A DNA stretch of 64,000 bases from Diploptera punctata (taxonomy: Eukaryota > Arthropoda > Insecta > Blattodea > Blaberidae): the NCBI GenBank assembly GCA_030220185.1, contig JASPKZ010007295.1:714501-778500 (forward strand), in the 5' to 3' direction. Positions 41,278-52,435 of this stretch are shown in pieces. The notes beneath the pieces were generated by a model. That model had not been told where the DNA came from. It saw only the letters and a program-made list of their open reading frames with translations, and searched no databases. A program made the translations under genes and the position numbers. Within the stretch, counting starts at the first letter, position 1, and each line of letters starts with the position of its first letter.

Positions 41278-41623
41278 GCTTCCTTACGTCCTTCTGTCGT
41301 CAAAAAGTATGTGATTTAAGGCTAAAAATCTTCCCCCATTAGTCGCGTCCTTATAAAGCCCGGGTGATATAGGGCTAGCAAAATAGAGAGAGAATTTAGT
41401 GATATAGTTTCAAAACTATATCTCATCCGTTCTTAGAGTGATCCTAACATAAACAAACCACCAATTGTAACCTTCCGCCATTCGCGCCACAATTACTGTC
41501 ACATAGACAGGGAGCACGTGTGAAGTATATAAAACATGTGATCGTTGAATTGGGCAGATTAGAAGAAAGCTGGTGATATTTTTCACTGAACTTGTGAAAT
41601 ACATTTAAAATAAATGTTTTTTG
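41278..41623 (+). repeat. Promoter-like unit, copy 2
   Basis: Same blocks in order, with substitutions (ATTAGTCGCG, GGGTGATATAGGGC, AGTATATAAAACATGTGATC). The frames of 62-63 codons on the minus strand in this copy are not conserved in copy 1 by my reading. Confidence 0.85.
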
Positions 41624-42060
41624 ACCACTAGTCAAAGGTATGCAAGACTTGTGTTAAAAAAATATATGGCGACGCAGAAAAACAAAAGACTCTACAACTT
41701 CAGCCATTTTGTTGCATCAGAATCGAATGAAGCATGACTTAAATATATCATCCATTTGTAATTAACTATTTTAAGTCGTAATTATTGATTAGGTATATCT
41801 TCGAATATTTTCTATGTTTCGAATATCATTATTTTCATTCACGAAGAATAACAAGTAGTCTCAGATGACATATTTTTAATTTAATGAAGTGAACTACTTT
41901 TTCGCGTAGTTACTCCTTTTACGTCGTACGTTGGTGTCCATAACCAATGAAAAGCGAGCAGGTCACATGGTTTTGTTTTGATGAGGACCACTTTAAGAGC
42001 GGATAGCTTTAAATAAAAATTCTGTTTTCTTCATTGCCATTTAATGGGAAATTATAGTCT
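41624..42060. other. No recognised feature
   Basis: No gene or matched repeat. Confidence 0.5.
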
Positions 42061-42074
42061 GTTGTTTTTTCAAT

Positions 42075-42150
42075 CTGCAGCCGCTACTTATTGCAGTCAC
42101 CCAAATTTCCCACGATCCTGGTTGCATATTGTTCTATGCACCAGGACATC
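42075..42150 (+). repeat. Repeat V fragment
   Basis: CAGCCGCTACTTATTGCAG, CCACGATCCTGG resemble 3722-3765. Confidence 0.45.
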
Positions 42151-42159
42151 ATGCCTTAA

Positions 42160-42570
42160 AACCGCCCGGCTGCGGCGGGGACACAATATATATAAACAAT
42201 CTGTAAAATTTTGTCGGGGGAGAATATGGCTTCACTATGTATATATATGATCACACTGACTGGATATTGGTCAGCTCTATGATCTACACCACTTTCTGTT
42301 ATTCTTATTACTTGGCACTGACATATGACAAATGTAGGTCCATTAATAAAGGTTAAAATAGGTTTATTAATCACAGTATTTTTGGTAGGGGCTATATTAA
42401 GTGATTAATTTCCCTACTCCAATATTCATTTGTTTGCATCAAAGAATGGGAGATCGGTAAATAGAGAGACAAAATTATAGGTAGAAACATACATAGATAA
42501 AATTACATTTTGATTTTTTTAGATCAAAATAAGATATTATACAATAGTTTATACTGAGTAAATATAACTA
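42160..42570. other. No recognised feature
   Basis: No gene seen. Confidence 0.5.
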
Positions 42571-42571
42571 A

Positions 42572-42987
42572 CTCACTGGCGCTATCGAGCCCATAGGTAC
42601 ATGTCCGCGCGGACATAAGCTCTCCATACATCTCTATCATGAGCTAATGTTTTTCAATCATTCTCTGTATAATCTACTTCCCTCAAATATTATTAATGTT
42701 ATTTTCCCACCTCATTCTTGGTCTATCAACTGGGTGTTTTCCCTCTGGTTTTCCTACAAGAAGCTTCCATGCACGTCTTTCATTCCTCATTCGTGCCACA
42801 TGTCCTGCCCATCACAGTCTACGATACTTAATTGTTCTTATTATATCTGGCTTCCTATGAATACCATGTAGTTCACTGTTATGTAGTCTTCTCCATTTAC
42901 CTGTCTGTTCATCACTCTTTGGTCCTAAAATTTTCCTAAGAACTTTATTTTCAAATACTTGTAATTTCCTTTCCTCCCTTAAAGTAA
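42572..42987 (-). mobile_element. LINE-1 family 3' fragment
   Basis: CTCACTGGCGCTATCGAGCC terminus on plus, then the coding tail read on minus including GHVARMRNERRAWKLLVGKP and EKKVLRKILGPKSDE-like segments. Stops present. Confidence 0.85.

Positions 42988-42988
<1 letters not shown>

Positions 42989-43030
<42 letters not shown>
42989..43030. repeat. (AT)n microsatellite
   Basis: AT run between a LINE and the next repeat. Confidence 0.95.
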
Positions 43031-43031
<1 letters not shown>

Positions 43032-43535
43032 TAGAAGTCCCGGCCATGCGTTGCTGTGGCTAAGGTATACGTTAAAACTTTAAATTAAGTTGCTGTCTTT
43101 CAGCCAGATTACTTAAAACTAATACTTACACACGAAATTAATAATATTGAAAATGAAATAAACACTGAACACAGTTAAATTATGAAATAATGAATATTTG
43201 TAATTCAATTGAAATTCACGGTTGCAACAAAAAGCACAGCCATCTGGATCTCTCTTTGTTAAATAATAAACCAATTACCTTACCAAATTACTTTACACCA
43301 CCATCTGTTAGAATCGTATGGAACTCACACATAATTATAACTCTTTGTTAAATAATAAACAAATAATTTGCAATAAAAAATAATGCGACTATAAATTTAG
43401 TTATAAACTACCCTAAGACTCAAGTTGGATCAAACTGCACACAGTGTGCAAAATTTTATTAAAATCGGTTCAGTAGTTTAGGATTCCATCGCGAACAAAC
43501 AACGTGTCACGAAATTTTTGTATATTAAGAAGATT
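43031..43535 (+). mobile_element. Arthropod CTAG..CCCGG-type interspersed repeat
   Basis: Starts ACTAGAAGTCCCGGCCATGC and contains AAAATCGGTTCAGTAGTTTA and CGCGAACAAAC near its end. These are standard blocks of a widespread non-autonomous arthropod repeat type, whose class I will not assert. A SINE-B is inserted at its 3' end. Confidence 0.55.
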
Positions 43536-43888
43536 ATATCCATCCATAGTAATTCTGCCCGAAGGCAGGTCCTTCACTGCAATCATAGCATTTTCATGCT
43601 ATGCTTGCAGCTTTACTTGGGAATTGTGTAGGTGTGGTAGCTTCCCGTTGCTTTCCACACCGGTGAAGGATGATGATGATAATGATAATGGTAAGGATGA
43701 TAATGATAAAGATGAAGGCCATATGATTTCGGGGACCGTTTGGGCCTTAAAGTTTTCCTGACATTTGTCTTGCAGGTGAGGAAAAACCCCGATAAAAACC
43801 TCACCCAGAAAAACTGCTCCGACCGGGATCGAACCCGGGCCCGCTGCGTGACAAGGCAGCACGCTACCTCGAGACCACAGCGGTGGAC
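43536..43888 (-). mobile_element. SINE-B full copy with 10-bp target duplication
   Basis: Minus strand: head GTCCACCGCTGTGGTCTCGA with clear A and B boxes (GGTTCGATCCCGGTC), body GGTGAGGTTTTTATCGGGG and ACAAATGTCAGGAAAACTTT, a TCA/ATC microsatellite, then the 3' module TGTGGAAAGCAACGGGAAGC to GCAGAATTACTATGGATG. TAAGAAGATT occurs at 43526-43535 and 43889-43898. Confidence 0.9.
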
Positions 43889-43899
43889 TAAGAAGATTT

Positions 43900-44712
43900 T
43901 ATATATATACATACATAAATTAAAAATGGACACTATACGCTTATTCATAGGGAATGAGTTCTAAAAATAGCCAATATGAATTCCTAAGTACACTGTGATA
44001 ATCTTTCTCAAGCCTTCTGCGCAATGTGAAGATTTTTGGAAAACCAAATTTCGAATACTTTTCGAGTTATAAATATGAATGTATTTTTCTTGCTTTCTCG
44101 TCGAAATAGTGCATGTTGGGATTTTATACTTATTAATTCCCTGTGATCACACCGGTACATGTTTTTCCATATTTCTATATTACCGGCTGTTGTAAGTAAA
44201 ATCCTGCGTATTTACTTAACCAAACCATGTCTAATGACCTGAATAAATGTGACCATGTTGTCTATAAGAAAATATGTATAAAGTATAAGCCGCTTTAAAA
44301 GTATATCATTAATATATGAAAAAAAGCTAATCCAACAAATCCTAAAGATAAAATACTCATTAACCCCAACTGTCTTAAGGTAGAGAGAGCAATAATTTTC
44401 TCTAAAATCATCGTGTTCTATACTGTAATGTTATTATATTGTATGATTTGTTTTAGGTCCCAAGGTTAAAAATTAATAATTACCGTGGTGACATTTCACG
44501 CATAGATAAAAAGTTGTATAATTTTCTATAGAAAATCTGATGGTTGCGTGGTTGTCGACTGGTGTTTCAGTGTCATACAGCTCATTAAAAGTTCATTTAA
44601 TTGAATATTTTATTACAGTCTTTCGTATTTACACAGCGTAATTTAGAATTCCAATTACGTGGGTATTTCTGGATGTTGTAGATGAAACTTGGATAAAGAA
44701 TTCATGTTCGAA
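43900..44712. other. No recognised feature
   Basis: AT-rich, no gene. Confidence 0.5.
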
Positions 44713-44715
44713 AAA

Positions 44716-44890
44716 GCATCATCATCACGGTATAGGTTCCATGGCCTATTCCGGCTCATTATTCCATCGCTTTCTTAGTCTGCCAAGATCTCTTCTCCCT
44801 CGTGGTTTGTACGTCCAAGCCTGCTTCGGAAGTCTGTTGTTATCCATTGGTTACAGGTGTTCAGTCCATCGTTTCTTGTAATTATAGATT
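44716..44890 (-). mobile_element. LINE 3' fragment
   Basis: CATCATCATCACGGTATAGG terminus on plus; minus reads a PRGRRDLGRLRKRW-like basic tail. Separate from the next fragment, which has its own terminus. Confidence 0.65.
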
Positions 44891-44917
44891 TGATGTATAA
44901 TTGGTTATCATTAACAA

Positions 44918-45415
44918 CAATCACGGATTAAGCCCATGTGGCTTGTTCCAGTCTCATAGATTCTCATTCAAAAAGTTGAATGCATCTCTTTTTCGGTCTA
45001 CCAACATTCCTGTCTCCTCTTGGTTTGTAATTAAATATAATTTTTGGAATCCGATCATATTTCATTCTTTGAACATGTTTTTCCAGTTTTTTCTAGATTA
45101 TATTATTTTATGTAAAAGTTTAAAAATATTTGGCTCATTTATAATATTTTCACTTCTTCTTTTATCTAGACGTTTGCAGCCAGCCACGCTTCTCAGAAAT
45201 CTGATTTCAGCTGCTTCTATGATCTTCTCTTTTCTTTTAGTTAAAACCCAAAATTCACTATCATACAATAGTAAGGGGACTGCCACTGCTTTATAAAATT
45301 TTAGTTTTGCTTCCATTCTTGTGTATAATTGGTATTATTCCTAAGTCTTCTCTTATAGTTTCGTTCCTTATATGGTCTCGTCTTGTACATCCCTTAACTG
45401 CTCGTAAAATTTTCA
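44918..45415 (-). mobile_element. LINE-3 3' fragment
   Basis: The minus-strand frame 45098-45316 reads MEAKLKFYKAVAVPLLLYDS, EFWVLTKRKEKIIEAAEIRF, LRSVAGCKRLDKRRSENI, the RT thumb and post-RT region. The downstream C-terminal tail has shifts. Confidence 0.82.
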
Positions 45416-45591
45416 TTTACACAAAAAGTATAGTTTGAATACTATAGTACTATAATAATGATAAGAATCAAGATTTAAATAATCTGCTTAACAATACATA
45501 ATCCATATAGACAAAATACGAAGTCTGAAGTCACCTGATACCACGTGCCTTGACTTTCCTTCAAGAGGAGCTGATGAAGTTTTTATACTTA

Positions 45592-45752
45592 CTTACTCAC
45601 TGGCACTATCGAACCCGTAGGTTAATGTCCGCGCGGACATAAGCTCTCCATACATCCCTATCCTGAGCTAATGCTTTTCAATCATTCCCTGTATAATCTA
45701 CTCCTCTCAAATCATAGTCAATGTTATTCTCCCACCTCATTCTTGGTCTGAA
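45592..45752 (-). mobile_element. LINE-1 terminal fragment
   Basis: CTCACTGGCACTATCGAACC to CCACCTCATTCTTGGTCTG; about 160 bp of 3' end. Confidence 0.85.
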
Positions 45753-45759
45753 GTTTGTA

Positions 45760-46783
45760 TAAGACGTTTATTTTTTAAAATTAATTTTCATTTATTTGAG
45801 ACATAATATTTGTCTCTGGCTGCAACACAGGTATAACTAAAAGCTATTATTTTCTTATTTACATACATCAGGATTATAGAGAAAGTTTTGAAGCCTTGCG
45901 AGGCATGTCATTAAAAATGGCGATTTTTGAATTGAATTACTCTTGCAACTAGTGAACGATATATAGGGGCCTAAAATTAACAAGAGAATAACTGGTAACC
46001 GCCGATACAGCAGAGCTCGAGTTTGGAGCGCTCAAATTTCTAAAAAATAATGTCATTGCAGAAGCATACTTTTACAAAATCTCGCCGAAACATCAGAAGC
46101 AAGATGGAATGGTCAAAATGAATTATCTACAGTATTTCGCTCATTGGTCAAAATTAAACTGTAGATTATATATGTCCTTGTCATTAAAAACTGAGTTTCC
46201 GGACACGGATTTCTCCTCAAAACTTTATTTAGGTCGGTTAAGTATCCTCTACAACTCCCAGAAGGCGGTATTAGGAATTCTGAAACACAATGTATGTCGA
46301 TGTAATACTCGCAGTAACACATTACCTGAAGTTACATACAGAAAAAAGATTTTGTTCGATCAATCACAAAATTCGTACATTTTCCGCCTCGTTTAACGTA
46401 CAATAGTTCAACGGAGAAGATTGGCTCTCTGAAAATATTGTGGCCTAGTTGAGCAATACATAAACATGACCGCCTTCGTTTGTGGATTTTACTTCAGTGT
46501 TCTTTGACAAACAGCAAATAAACGTTATGCTTTAATGTTATTTTATCTTAATGAATGTGTGTTATTTTGAATGTAGGATCCTCATTTCTCATTATGTTAG
46601 TAACATATAGAGCTAGTATATGTGAAATAGACCTATGTGTAGAACTTTAATAAAAGCAGTTTAATAATAAAATATGTAATATCTACTTGAATATAGCAAT
46701 AAAACAAAAAAAAACTAGTGTGTTATCTCTGTTAAAATGTAAGAAGCAAAGATAATAGTATTAATGAATGAATTATTATGTAT
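45760..46783. other. No recognised gene
   Basis: A 95-codon frame (46109-46396) and a 69-codon antisense frame are the only ones; neither resembles a family. Confidence 0.45.
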
Positions 46784-46784
46784 T

Positions 46785-46870
46785 GGTAAACATTAGCTCA
46801 GGATAGCGATGTATGAAAATCTTATGTCCGCGCGGCCATGAACCTATAGATTCGATAGTCCCAATGAGTT
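46785..46870 (+). mobile_element. LINE-1 terminal 85 bp
   Basis: AACATTAGCTCAGGATAGCG to GATTCGATAGTCCCAATGAG, the last part of the LINE-1 tail. Confidence 0.8.
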
Positions 46871-46889
46871 ACTTATGTATTATTTATAA

Positions 46890-47175
46890 AGGCAAAGTGA
46901 TCCCACTACCATAGGAGACCCTTGGGGGAAGTAGGAGATTAAGGCTCCCACTTTTTCTAGACAATAGGCACTTGATGTCAGTCGGCTTGTCAGCCTATAC
47001 CCCCAGAACACTCGTCTGGTACTCATTTCCGTTAGAGGCTGAGTCGATCCCAGAGTCATGGTGCCACCAGAAGGTTTGGGTCAATTTAAAAATCCTGACC
47101 CCTCGACTTGAACCCTCGACCTTCCTTCCAGTTTGTAACGCACTGCCTTAACCACTACGCTACGGCGTGCCCCTA
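46890..47175 (-). mobile_element. SINE-A copy 4
   Basis: Complete length with small deletions; head at 47101-47174 on the minus strand. Confidence 0.9.
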
Positions 47176-47179
47176 TACA

Positions 47180-47970
47180 TATAATTTATTATATTATCAT
47201 TATACATATATATATATATTAGTTTAATTTGACTTAAAATCTTTCCTGTGAAAGTTAAATTAAGCTTTAATAAATACTAATAACCAGTGTTCTCAAAATT
47301 AACCCTAAAATGTTCCTATAATATATGTGTAACTATTATAATATTTATATAGGTTCCGGTTGGCCTCAAATTTGCGCGTTCTGAAATTAACCGATTTATG
47401 AATAGTTTACTTCATCTCTCCCAGAGGCATTCCATTCAAAGGTAGAACAGTATCAGACTATACAAGTATTAACAGCATCAACTGTGTTTTTCCAACTAGC
47501 CTAACCAGTTAAAAACTCAGGACTTTAACGTGGATTTGAAATATCGAGCGAAAGGGTTGACATATTTTGGTCGAAGGCCTTATAATTTAGGTTTGAGACT
47601 GTTTTATATGCCGGCTTCAAACTCAGACAATATGCCGAAAGCTTTACTTCTGTTTCGAATAAATTCATACTCAACATTTTTCGTCCTTAAAAATGCGTTG
47701 ATTCCGGCCGGATTGAATTTTCACTGAACTCATTCTCAAAGTAACCACTTGACTACCGGGACCGACTTCACTATCGAAATTAAAGATTATAAATATTCTG
47801 ATTACCTCAACCATCATGGGTAATTCAACGATTTATTTATCGGTGGAATAATTACGAATCGTTATCAGTGGTCAAAGTTAGTCCTTCGTTTTTTGACAAA
47901 GTTTATTTTCTGCCGCAGTGTTTTTATCGTATTTTATATATCGGTAATGACAATATAAAATATTAAAACA
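47180..47970. other. No recognised gene
   Basis: A 65-codon frame at 47530-47727 has no family. Confidence 0.45.
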
Positions 47971-48013
47971 TAGCAAGTGCTTTGTCCTCAACCAGGTAAA
48001 ATCTTTAAAAAAA

Positions 48014-48048
48014 CTTTAGGCCTTTCGGAAACCAGTTTCCATCTTCAG
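48014..48048 (-). ncRNA. Hammerhead-like core beside GIY-YIG remnant
   Basis: Minus strand: CTGAAGA (48042-48048), T, perfect 6-bp stem GGAAAC/GTTTCC with a two-base loop, GAAA, self-complementary GGCC, TAAAG. Same architecture as 35169-35201 with a different sequence. Helix I partners are weak. Confidence 0.55.
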
Positions 48049-48114
48049 CAGAATGATATAAACTACTGAATGTTGTTTTGTATAAGGGGTTTTATGTGCT
48101 TAGTATGTTTTAAT

Positions 48115-48400
48115 TTATAATCGAATCTTTTTTTCTTTAAAATCTCCAGTTCTTCTAGTATGTTTATCTTTGTCGGATTTCTCTCTTTGTAAATTATGGT
48201 GAGTGTTTTCGATTATGTCCAAGCTGTGGTTGGCTTTGATGACGTATTTGGTGTATCTAGATTTTCCGTACTGCTTAATGAAAACTTTAAAATGTTCTTT
48301 CAATCTTGTTTTAAAACTTCTGCTAGGTTTGTCTATGTAGAATTATTTATCACGTTAATATTTACAGACTCCTGTATTGTTAAACATATTTTCTTCTATG
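48115..48400 (-). pseudogene. GIY-YIG endonuclease domain remnant of a Penelope-like element
   Basis: The minus-strand frame reads NTGVCKY, stop, RDK, stop, FYIDKPSRSFKTRLKEHFK, then SRYTKYVIKANHSLDIIEN and DKHTRRTGDFKEKK to the stop near 48115. Penelope-like GIY-YIG domains read GVYKL..C...YIG.T.RSFK.R..EH....+..S..A.H....NH. Here GVY is GVC and YIG is YID; the Arg of RSFK and the Glu of KEH remain. Two stops lie at the N-terminal side. The domain makes target nicks for insertion in active elements. Confidence 0.75.
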
Positions 48401-48601
48401 TCGTTGTTTATTATATTATTTATTTTCAGTGTTTTATGTTATTTTATGCTTTAAATTCTCCAGCCTGACACTGTGCAGATTATTGAAGAAGTTGAAATTT
48501 GTCTTTTTTTATCGACATAAATTACATGGTGTTTATTTTGTTTAATATAAAAATTATTTAAACCGATAAAGCGATGAAAATAAATTTAAATGATATATAT
48601 A

Positions 48602-48902
48602 GTCCACCGCTGTGGTCTCGAGGTAGCGTGCTGCTTTGTCACGCAGCGGGCCCGGGTTCGATCCCCGGTCGGGGCAGTTTTTCTGGGTGAGGTTTTTATC
48701 GGGGTTTTTCCTCACCTGTAAGACAAATGTCAGGAAAATTTTAAGGCCCAAACGGTCCCCGTAATCATATGGCCATCATCCTTCACCGGTGTGGAAAGCA
48801 ACGGGAAGCTACCACACCTACAATTCCCTAGTAAAGCTGCAAGCATAACATCAAAATGCTATGATTGCAGTGAAGGACCTGCCTTCCGACAGAATTACTA
48901 TT
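48602..48902 (+). mobile_element. SINE-B full copy
   Basis: Head GTCCACCGCTGTGGTCTCGA and GGTTCGATCCCCGGTC (B box), shared body, 3' module ending TTCCGACAGAATTACTA. Confidence 0.93.
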
Positions 48903-49018
48903 CCCAAAAGGAGAGAAGAGAAAAAAGTACATTTGCAGGTATAAGCCATAAAAATAGTTATAAATATACCTTGTTCAGTTGTCTTCAGTAGCCCGGGTGA
49001 CGTGGCGGATATAAAATT
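48903..49018. other. No recognised feature
   Basis: Short spacer. Confidence 0.5.
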
Positions 49019-49024
49019 ACCTAC

Positions 49025-49098
49025 AAGGCAAGAGAGATAGGAGGGGGAGGGAGAGATGCGGAGAGAGATGAGAAGAGAGGGGGGGAAGAGAGAGATAG
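49025..49098. repeat. GA/G-rich low-complexity tract
   Basis: Purine-only or near purine-only run of GAGA and GGGG blocks. Confidence 0.9.
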
Positions 49099-49099
49099 A

Positions 49100-49940
49100 C
49101 TTTAATTAAGACAATATAATAAAGGAGGACAATATATTAATAATTTTTGAAGACTGATCTTTTGTGCAAGAGCGAGTAGTACCTTCCTCTTCCTAGCTGC
49201 TTGTTGACTGCTTGGGCCTGCTAGTGCCGTGAGTGAAGAGGGTATATCTATCAACTCATTTGAAATACAGTGTAGATGTTGGTGATTCCACTGGGATTCC
49301 ATTTTGCTGTACAAATAGCTCGTTGTTAAATTATTAAGTCGATACCTCATTCTTAAATTAAGTTGATAGTGTAGTTAAGTCTCGTTGGATTTGTGAGGTT
49401 AGGGTTGCTAGTTCTCGGAATTCGACTACTACAAATGGAGCTGAATTATATATGAACTCCACTTTGATGTTAACAGTTTACCCGATTATTTTAAATTGCG
49501 GGTTTAAATAGCGGCTTATAGGTACACAACTAGAATCTTTCTCAGGGAAACCATGGATGTACTTAAGTTGTGTAATAATTAACACATTTGTTAGAAAACG
49601 CTATGAACATCAACTTCTTGTTTTATTCACTTTAATGCATATTGACGTATTCACTGAAACTTGTTATTTAATTTCGGCACTATTCATTCATTAATCTCAC
49701 TTACAGTACTTATAGAAATTTCTCTACTACGATCAATGATTTATGTAAAAATAATCATTTTGAAATCGTTATTTGAATAACTGATCTTTTCTTTGAAATT
49801 TATAAAATCTATTATTTATATTCAATTAATATAGTATGATACAAGGATGGAAAATAATGTTTTAGATAAACGTTAATGCTGGAGTCGATTGACGATAGTA
49901 TAATTTTGCGCAATGTAAATTCACGTGTATTCCCTTATTC
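49100..49940. other. No recognised gene
   Basis: An 82-codon minus frame at 49102-49350 has no family. Confidence 0.45.
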
Positions 49941-49944
49941 CCTT

Positions 49945-49967
49945 TTTTTTTTTTTTTTTTTTTTTTA
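49945..49967. repeat. Poly-T run
   Basis: Uninterrupted T run, not associated with a recognisable element. Confidence 0.9.
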
Positions 49968-49969
49968 AA

Positions 49970-50250
49970 CGCAATAAATTTCATTCCATATAGTCTATAC
50001 CAATACAAGTAAGCCTTCAACACTGTTGAACTGATTCCGCTCTCTGCTAATGATGGTTATGTAAAAATTTTAGTTTTTATATTGGCGAAAGTTGCGTGTG
50101 ATAAAGGGTTTAAGAACTGTAATAGTTCATTTTTACACTCATTTTAATAACGTAAATATATAAAATTCAGCATAATATGAAATAAAAAATATTTAGTACC
50201 ACCGATTGAGATGTGTAACGTAAATTTATAGGTCCACATATATATATATC
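49970..50250. other. No recognised feature
   Basis: AT-rich. Confidence 0.5.
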
Positions 50251-50590
50251 GTCCACCGCTGTGGTCTCGAGGTAGCGTGCTGCCTTGTCACGTAGCGGGC
50301 CCGGGTTCGATCCCTGCTCGGAACAGTTTTTCTGGGTGAGGTTTTATCCGGGTTTTCCTCACCTGTAAGACAAATGTCAGGAAAACGTTAAGGCCCAAAC
50401 GGTCCCCGAAATCATATGGCCATCGCAATCATCACCATTCATGTTCATCTTATCATCATCATCCTTCATCGGTGTGGAAAGCAACGGGAAGCTACCACAC
50501 CTATAATTCCCTAGTAAAGCTGTAGAGCATAGCATGAAAAATGCTATGATTGCAGTGAAAGACCTGCCTTCGGGCAGAATTACTATGGAT

Positions 50591-50593
<3 letters not shown>
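50251..50593 (+). mobile_element. SINE-B full copy
   Basis: Complete with tRNA-like head, body, ATC microsatellite and 3' module to GAATTACTATGGATGGATA; followed by an AT run. Confidence 0.93.

Positions 50594-50642
<49 letters not shown>
50594..50642. repeat. (AT)n microsatellite
   Basis: Tail-side AT run of the preceding SINE-B. Confidence 0.95.
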
Positions 50643-50644
<2 letters not shown>

Positions 50645-50892
50645 TACATAAGCCCAAAACTATACAACATAATAAATATGTCATGTTTGGTATCTAATTA
50701 AAGGTAAATTTACGAAGATTAAAAATATTATAATTATTAATGTAGGCCTATACATATTATATACTGATATAGAGAATTTAATATTGAAATTTAAAATACA
50801 ATATAAAACTACAAATTATGATTTACTAAAACCTTCCTATCTGAACAAAACCAAATTAACAAAGAGAACGAAAAAGCCAAATCTTTATTGAC

Positions 50893-51170
50893 CAGCCTCA
50901 TGGGCTGGTGGTCAGCGTTTCTGACTACAGTTCATGAGGTCCCGTGTTCGATTCCCGGTCAAACCATAGGAATTTTTCCTTAAAGGGAATTATTCCTGTG
51001 GCTGCCAATGGTCTGGAATTTAGGTCAAGTTTAGGTTAAGAACTCTCCTGGTGCTTCATCATCATTTATCACCCATCATATCATCGGGGTAACGTAACTC
51101 CGCCAATGCAAGGGGAGAAAACCAGAAATGTTATGAAAGACAACTTGGTGGCATTAGACAAAAAAAAAAT
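50893..51170 (+). mobile_element. SINE-D full copy
   Basis: tRNA-like head CCAGCCTCATGGGCTGGTGG, TCAGCGTTTCTGACTACAG and B box GTGTTCGATTCCCGGTC. Body GGAATTTTTCC..GGGAATTATTCC, CATCATTTATCACCC, GGTAACGTAACTCCGCC; ends with an A run. 3' parts recur at 32878-33015 and 53575-53752. Confidence 0.85.
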
Positions 51171-52425
51171 ATATTTCTATTGCTAGAAACTTAACACAAA
51201 GGAACATATAGTTTAATGCCAAACTCTTCCAAATTAGCTTAATGCAGAAGAGGTCTTTATTCAAAATTATACTATCGGTTAGATGTCAAATAACTGTCAT
51301 AAACTAACGAATTTTCTATACTTTCCTCTTCTGGATATTGAGGGACAATACTTCGAATCCTGCTAGGAGACTAGGGATCCCAACTTCAGTAAATGTTCTC
51401 CCACATATAATTGAAACACCAGTATGAAACGCTGTTATAAAATATTTTAAAGGCAATTAAAGAAGGTCACGCCTAAAACGTTTTCCTTCTTACAAAAGAA
51501 AACTACAAAACTCACCTGGTCCCTCAATCTGTGATCTTCAAGTAGTCGTACAAATTTGTACATTGCTTGCGAGCAAGTCGGCTAGCAAATGGAATTAAAA
51601 TAATGCTTATACATTTTATATAACGAATAAATTATCTTAGAAATTTTTCGACACGGCATAACTTAGGTTAGAATTTATTTAACATGTCTAACTTCTTTAC
51701 TTGCCTTATTTGATAACAAATTATAAAAGTTTGTAACGTGTTAGCCTATCAGATTTATAATAAAACTGGAATATAATTAAAGAACGTTTGCTTAACAATA
51801 TAACTTCTTCGCCATCTGAGAGAAGTATCATTTTCTAACGAAAATACAACTGAGCTGTAACAACAGACAATTGTAATTAAATAACAATTAAATACAAACC
51901 GGGAGTCAAGGGGAGGATAGAGGTAGTACCTTTGTAGACCCTACACTGGTCCTCACCAATCCAGGGTTAAGTGGAGGAGATATTGCAATACCTTTATCTC
52001 TGATGAAGCTACGTATAACCAAGACCGTTCGTACGTGGTGAAGAAAAACATCCTGCAAGAGGTGGCTCTGCTTTAACTGAATATGGCGGATCTAGACGTG
52101 GCTGTCTATAAAAAACCTCCAACACACTTTACCCCAAGTGTGAGTATTGGTAAAGGTGGTAGGAGAAGGAAATCTCAGAAAATAGACCCGGGAAGAGGAC
52201 TCTCATCAGCCGAGGAGAATACAAACTTCTAAAGGAAAGGGACTCCAACAAAAAAACCTCCGGTCCTCCAGGTTGGGGGTTGTGCGTCGGGCTGGAAACC
52301 TAGCAAGTAAAACGATATTTCTCAGAAGTCTCACACGATTAAGCCTGACGGAAGACCAAGAAAGCGCTGGACTTAACAGGTGTGAGATCGAAACAGCCAA
52401 AGAGCTAATACGTGAAGTTTGATGA
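51171..52425. other. No recognised gene; 51900-52420 less AT-rich
   Basis: 51900-52420 holds GGGAGTCAAGGGGAGGATAG and ends TGATGATGATGATGAA. The end resembles a retroelement tail (KPDGRPRKRW in one frame) but I cannot place it. The 105-codon minus frame at 52206-52523 overlaps a MITE and is not supported. Confidence 0.4.
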
Positions 52426-52435
52426 TGATGATGAA

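Larger units (their letters stand above)
47975..48480 (-). mobile_element. Penelope-like element 3' fragment (GIY-YIG plus tail)
   Basis: Minus strand runs from a decayed GIY-YIG endonuclease coding end into a ribozyme-like core (48048-48014) and a tail with GGTTGAGGACAAAG (compare GTTGAGGACGAC of P4). It is the only place in the window where a hairpin-type tail still has its coding neighbour, and it ties the P-type hairpins to Penelope-like elements. Confidence 0.75.

Noticed and set aside
41416..41635. 62-63 codon minus frames as a small gene with duplicated promoter
   Set aside because: The frame is not maintained in the sister unit at 40911-41259 by my reading, and there is no start context or family.
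43599..43964. Frames of 87, 111 and 74 codons
   Set aside because: All are different readings of one SINE-B copy.
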